Assembly (NCBI GenBank): GCA_049941595.1 | Contig: JBNFNA010000003.1 | Span: 186,001 to 250,000 of the forward strand | DNA: 64,000 nt | Source: Pasteurella sp049941595 | GTDB lineage: Bacteria; Pseudomonadota; Gammaproteobacteria; Enterobacterales; Pasteurellaceae | Direction of reading: 5' to 3' | In this document: positions 60,564 through 64,000 of the stretch, in pieces | Position numbering within the stretch: position 1 is the first letter of the stretch | Layout of the letters: each line of letters opens with the position of its first letter | Made by a program: the position numbers and the translations under genes | Notes under the pieces: model-generated | Told to the model about the DNA's origin: nothing | Databases searched by the model: none | The model's input: only the letters and a program-made list of their open reading frames with translations

Positions 60564-61844
60564 TCAAAATTCTGAACGCACTTTCTTAGCAACTTTTTTC
60601 ACTCCAGACCATAAAGAGCCAAAAAAACTATTCTCATTGCTATAAGTATCATTTAAAGGGCTTTCATCATTACTACTATAATCATATTGTAATAAACCTA
60701 ATACAGTTGAATATTGTGGTTTATTTTCTACGTGATGAGTTACACCCGTAATATTCAATGGGTTACCAATACGTACGTGTAAGCCAAATACTTCAGTCGC
60801 ACATTCTTTTAAATCTTTAATTTGAGCACCACCACCAGTAATCACAATACCGGCGATAAGCTCAAATTTCATTTGTTTACTTTCCAATTCATATTTAAGT
60901 TGAATCAGCTCTTGTTTCACTAAGCCTAACAACTCTTGATAACGTGCTGCGGTTACCATTGACAAACGTGCTTTTGAACAACGGCCAATCACACTGCCAT
61001 CAATGCTCATTACATCAAATTCAGCTTCAGGGTTTTGACGAGGCGGGCTCACCGCACTGCCGTATTTCACTTTGATATTTTCGGCTTCAACACGTGATGT
61101 CGTTCTGTCGTAAGCAATATCATCAGTCACACGATTACCAGCGTAGGGAATCACTTTACTAAAACGCAATGAACCATTGGTATATACCATTACTTCCATT
61201 GTGCCGGCACCGAAGTCAATCAAGCACACGCCAAGATCCTTTTCATCTTCGGTTAATACAGAATGACTTGCCGCGATACCTGAAAACACCACTTTATCAA
61301 TTTTTAACTTACAACGTTCAACTGCTTGGCGTAAATTATTCAGCCAATCTTGATGGCAAGCGATCAAATGCACATTTGAGGTTAGTCGGCCGCCTTGAAA
61401 ACCAAGTGGGTTTTTAATATTTCTTTGTTGGTCCACTGAATATTCTTGTGGAAGGCGATGTAATAACGCTAAACCTTCAGGCATTTTAATTGAACTTGCA
61501 GTATGTAATGCTGCATCAATATCTTCTTGTGTCACTTCATCGCCCACAATCGGTGCAGCACCACTATCATTCCAACTTTGGATATGTTCGCCCGTAATTG
61601 CCAAAGTCACACTGAGAATTTGGCAATCTGCAACGGATTCTGCAAGTTCAACCGCACGTTGCACCGATGTTACAACAGCATTTAAGTCTGTAATATTTCC
61701 TTTATCGATACCTTTTGCTGGACAGCTCCCAACGCCAAGAATATTGACTACGCCATCAGGTAAAAGTTCGCCCACTAAAGCAACCACTTTAGAGGTTCCC
61801 ACCTCAAGTCCAACAATAATTTTTGATTCCACAATTTTTGCCAT
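60564..61844 (-). CDS. ftsA: Cell division protein FtsA
   Basis: Actin-like ATPase anchoring FtsZ to the membrane. 426 residues. VGLEVGTSKVVALVGEL near 11-27 (phosphate 1), GVCLIDFGAGTMEVMVY near 205 and ELIAGIVITGGGAQIKDL near 332 are actin-fold nucleotide motifs. The C-terminus WSGVKKVAKKVRSEF is a basic amphipathic membrane-targeting helix. Between ftsQ and ftsZ. Confidence 0.96.
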   Translation of the reverse strand: MAKIVESKIIVGLEVGTSKVVALVGELLPDGVVNILGVGSCPAKGIDKGNITDLNAVVTSVQRAVELAESVADCQILSVTLAITGEHIQSWNDSGAAPIVGDEVTQEDIDAALHTASSIKMPEGLALLHRLPQEYSVDQQRNIKNPLGFQGGRLTSNVHLIACHQDWLNNLRQAVERCKLKIDKVVFSGIAASHSVLTEDEKDLGVCLIDFGAGTMEVMVYTNGSLRFSKVIPYAGNRVTDDIAYDRTTSRVEAENIKVKYGSAVSPPRQNPEAEFDVMSIDGSVIGRCSKARLSMVTAARYQELLGLVKQELIQLKYELESKQMKFELIAGIVITGGGAQIKDLKECATEVFGLHVRIGNPLNITGVTHHVENKPQYSTVLGLLQYDYSSNDESPLNDTYSNENSFFGSLWSGVKKVAKKVRSEF

Positions 61845-61865
61845 TTCTTATCACTTCACAAAACA

Positions 61866-62642
61866 CTAATTAGCATCAATATCAGCAAATCCAACGGCTG
61901 CACCAACGCTATATCTTAAATCCACATAAGACAATTTTTTATTTTCTGGTACTTCAATTTGCGGGTAAATTGTGACAAAACGATCAAGTTTTGCTTTCCA
62001 TTCACCTCTGCCTAATTTTAATACAAGATTATTATCTAATACAATTTGCCACGCACCACGGTCATCAATCATCACCGCCTTTAATTTTAACCCTTTTTCG
62101 GTCAAATTCGTATTCACTTGATGCCAAGCATCTAACACTTTTGCACTTTGGTAGTCAGGCCCTGATAAGTGCGGTAAATTTTTATCTTGTAATTTATCCA
62201 TTGGTAATTGGAAAATTTCACCTTCTTTCGATAAAAACTCACCTTCGTTCCAAATTGCAATCGGCTGGTGCTCAACGACAGCAATGCTTAACTTATCTGG
62301 CCAAATTTTCCGAACCGCCGCCTTTTTAATCCAAGGCATTGTTTCTATTTGCTCACGTACGGCATCAATATCCTGACCAAAAAAACCTTTTAAACCGCCC
62401 ATTTTGAGCACAGAATCACGCACGTCATCATAAGTTGTGTAAGTTGGGCTATTGGTCAAAATAAATGCATTAATTGGTCGATTATCTAATTTTTCTAATA
62501 AACTCTGCCAATTCGTGTAAACATAAAAAAACACACCTAAGCACAATAGGAAAATCACCAATTTTACAGGTTTAAATGTATAACTTTCCGAGTCGTTATA
62601 CTTAATATTTTGTGTTGTTCTACGCTTAACACTCTGAATCAT
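61866..62642 (-). CDS. ftsQ: Cell division protein FtsQ
   Basis: Bitopic inner-membrane protein recruiting FtsL and FtsB. 258 residues: short cytoplasmic N-terminus, membrane helix about 28-45 (LVIFLLCLGVFFYVYTNW), then a POTRA domain (NAFILTNSPTYTTYDDVRDSVLKMGGLKGFFGQDIDAVREQIETMPWIKKAAVRKIWPDKLSIAVVEHQP) and the FtsQ domain. The 5' end overlaps ddlB by four bases. Confidence 0.95.
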   Translation of the reverse strand: MIQSVKRRTTQNIKYNDSESYTFKPVKLVIFLLCLGVFFYVYTNWQSLLEKLDNRPINAFILTNSPTYTTYDDVRDSVLKMGGLKGFFGQDIDAVREQIETMPWIKKAAVRKIWPDKLSIAVVEHQPIAIWNEGEFLSKEGEIFQLPMDKLQDKNLPHLSGPDYQSAKVLDAWHQVNTNLTEKGLKLKAVMIDDRGAWQIVLDNNLVLKLGRGEWKAKLDRFVTIYPQIEVPENKKLSYVDLRYSVGAAVGFADIDAN

Positions 62643-63568
62643 TTCGCACTTAGCTCCAAAATTCTGACAACTAATTGCTCAAATGAGTAACCAACAACGG
62701 CTGCTGATTTTGGGAATAAGCTATGGCTTGTCATTCCTGGGTTAGTATTCACCTCAACTAAGCGGAATTGACCTTTGCTATCTGTCATTACGTCAATTCG
62801 GCTCCAACCACGACAACCTACCACATCATAAGCACGTTTAACTAATTGTTTTAACTCTTGTTCACGTTCTTCGCTTAACCCAGCAGGGCAAAAATATTGT
62901 GTGTTATCCGAAATATACTTAGCGTCATAATCGTAAAACTCACCTTCAGGCACAATGCGTACTGCTGGTAACACTTCATTATCTAGTACAGGCACAGTTA
63001 ATTCATCGCCAGCTAACCATTCTTCAATTAATACGGTTTCATCAAATTTTAATGCAAAATCGACCGCACTTTTGAGGTCTTCCACAGCTTTAACTTTCGT
63101 TAATCCCACACTTGAACCTTCTAAAGACGGTTTTACCATTAATGGTAGTCCTAATTTTTCGACAACTGCAGCAGGATTAAGTTCTGAAACATTGTTTTTG
63201 GTCACAATTTCCATATCCGCAACCGGTAAGCCAAAGGCCTTCCATAACATTTTGGTGCGCATTTTATCCATTGTTAAAGCAGATGCCATCACGCCACAAC
63301 CGGTATAAGGAATACCAATTTGCTCAAGTAAACCTTGCATCGTGCCGTCTTCGCCACCACGACCGTGTAAAATATTAAATACGCGATCAAAACCTTGCTC
63401 TTTTAAGCTCGCAACAGGGAATGTTTTTGGATCGATTGGGTGAGCATCAAAACCTGCATTTAATAGTGCATTTAAAACCGCCTGTCCTGAATTTAAAGAC
63501 ACTTCACGTTCTGCGGAGGTCCCGCCTAATAACACTGCAATTTTTTCTTCTTTTAATGTTTTTTTCAT
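62639..63568 (-). CDS. ddlB: D-alanine--D-alanine ligase
   Basis: ATP-grasp ligase making D-Ala-D-Ala for peptidoglycan. 309 residues. VLLGGTSAEREVSLNSG near 13-29, LHGRGGEDGTMQGLLE near 68-83, VKPSLEGSSVGLTKV near 146, and VEVNTNPGMTSHSLFPKSA near 272-290 are present. It lies between murC and ftsQ in the dcw order. An uptake core lies inside near 63062. Confidence 0.97.
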   Translation of the reverse strand: MKKTLKEEKIAVLLGGTSAEREVSLNSGQAVLNALLNAGFDAHPIDPKTFPVASLKEQGFDRVFNILHGRGGEDGTMQGLLEQIGIPYTGCGVMASALTMDKMRTKMLWKAFGLPVADMEIVTKNNVSELNPAAVVEKLGLPLMVKPSLEGSSVGLTKVKAVEDLKSAVDFALKFDETVLIEEWLAGDELTVPVLDNEVLPAVRIVPEGEFYDYDAKYISDNTQYFCPAGLSEEREQELKQLVKRAYDVVGCRGWSRIDVMTDSKGQFRLVEVNTNPGMTSHSLFPKSAAVVGYSFEQLVVRILELSAK

Positions 63569-63579
63569 TTTGTTATCCG

Positions 63580-64000
63580 TTATTCTTTAGTCCATTTTTC
63601 TGCTAATTGGCGTGCAATTTTACTTACATTGCCAGCACCTTGCGCCAAGATTAAATCGCCATCTTGTAAAATTTGATCGAGAATTTCGCCTAACTGGTTA
63701 TGATCTGCTACAAAAATAGGATCAACTTTACCTAAGTTACGAATTGAGCGACATAATGATCGGCTATCTGCACCCGCAATCGGCGCTTCACCAGCGGCAT
63801 ACACATCGAGCATAATGAGCGCATCAACTTGTGATAACACTTGCACAAAATCATCAAATAAATCACGTGTACGTGAATAGCGATGCGGTTGGAAAATCAT
63901 TACAACACGTTTATTATCCCAACCTTGACGCGCTGCTTGAATAGTTACGCCTACTTCAGTTGGGTGGTGACCATAATCATCCACTAGCATCACTTTACCA
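63580..64000 (-). CDS. murC: UDP-N-acetylmuramate--L-alanine ligase, C-terminal part (gene runs off the window)
   Basis: Last 140 residues of MurC, which adds L-alanine to UDP-MurNAc. The frame enters from the right edge as GKVMLVDDYGHHPTEV, the conserved start of the MurC C-terminal domain, and continues IFQPHRYSRTRDLFDDFVQVLSQVDALIMLDVYAAGEAPI. MurC proteins are about 470-480 residues, so some 330 N-terminal residues lie beyond position 64000. It ends 11 bases before ddlB. Confidence 0.96.
   Translation of the reverse strand, partial: GKVMLVDDYGHHPTEVGVTIQAARQGWDNKRVVMIFQPHRYSRTRDLFDDFVQVLSQVDALIMLDVYAAGEAPIAGADSRSLCRSIRNLGKVDPIFVADHNQLGEILDQILQDGDLILAQGAGNVSKIARQLAEKWTKE

Larger units (their letters stand above)
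4981..63070. repeat. Dispersed DNA uptake signal cores (AAGTGCGGT and complement)
   Basis: More than 40 exact 9-base copies lie in both orientations, for example near 4981, 5465, 9236, 11652, 12146, 16218, 17064, 18022, 23153, 26589, 28731, 30547, 33408, 36696, 38051, 45934, 50811, 56923, 62168 and 63062. Opposed pairs form terminators at 13172, 41637, 43130 and 47876. This density is that of the Haemophilus-type uptake sequence used for natural transformation. Confidence 0.95.

Noticed and set aside
1..64000. CRISPR array, IS element, prophage or tetranucleotide phase-variation repeat
   Set aside because: No regularly spaced repeats, transposase, integrase or phage genes, and no long simple-sequence tracts were seen.

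Overview
This 64 kb window is a gene-dense, AT-rich stretch of a gammaproteobacterial chromosome from the family Pasteurellaceae. The 9-base Haemophilus-type DNA uptake core AAGTGCGGT (or its complement) occurs more than 40 times. Gene content and local synteny blocks (lptFG/pepA, mtnN-recJ-dsbC-prfB-lysS, murA-ibaG-mlaBCDEF, lptCAB-ptsN-rapZ, pheA/lpxC-ftsZ-ftsA-ftsQ-ddlB-murC) are those of Haemophilus and relatives. A full-length aconitase B gene argues against ordinary Haemophilus influenzae, whose reference strain lacks aconitase. A parainfluenzae-like Haemophilus or a close relative fits, but the species is not settled from this sequence. I see no rRNA, tRNA, insertion sequence, prophage or CRISPR array.

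Layout. 1-9.3 kb: ybaB (3' end cut), acnB, an orphan AfuA-type periplasmic binding protein, epmA, and the fumarate reductase operon frdABCD behind an FNR-like site. 9.3-19.9 kb: lptF-lptG divergent from pepA; mtnN, a DsbA-like protein, recJ and dsbC; then prfB with its programmed +1 frameshift, and lysS. 20-22 kb: a surface sialylation pair, a GT80 sialyltransferase broken by one base, and CMP-sialic acid synthetase. 22-24.3 kb: queCDE behind a preQ1-I-like riboswitch, then a 530-base intergenic region with two unexplained structured elements, one resembling a free-standing small RNA. 24.3-36.3 kb: a Nif3-family gene, fabI, rnb, murA, ibaG, the Mla phospholipid transport operon, and divergently lptC-lptA-lptB-ptsN-rapZ. 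36.3-48.5 kb: xseA, roxA, rnfH, ratA, pth, ychF, an amino acid antiporter, a nitroreductase, an M20 amidase, a cystine-type ABC transporter and ytfJ. 48.6-55.6 kb: yjdM, an excalibur-domain protein, the ribose operon rbsDACBKR and a small membrane protein. 55.7-64 kb: pheA, a YqhD-like alcohol dehydrogenase and the end of the dcw cell division cluster read leftward (murC, ddlB, ftsQ, ftsA, ftsZ, lpxC).

Functionally the window is dominated by envelope biogenesis: LPS transport (LptA, B, C, F, G), lipid A (LpxC), peptidoglycan (MurA, MurC, DdlB), phospholipid trafficking (Mla), division (FtsQAZ) and LOS sialylation. Alongside are anaerobic respiration, translation (RF2, LysRS, EpmA, Pth, queuosine synthesis) and nutrient uptake (ribose, cystine, an AfuA ligand). 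Most interesting for follow-up are the preQ1-I-like switch with an extra hairpin in its 3' tail, the candidate small RNA with a C-rich unpaired patch, the 110-base structured element beside it, the sialyltransferase frameshift that separates catalytic elements, and a PtsN whose phosphorylatable histidine is a lysine.
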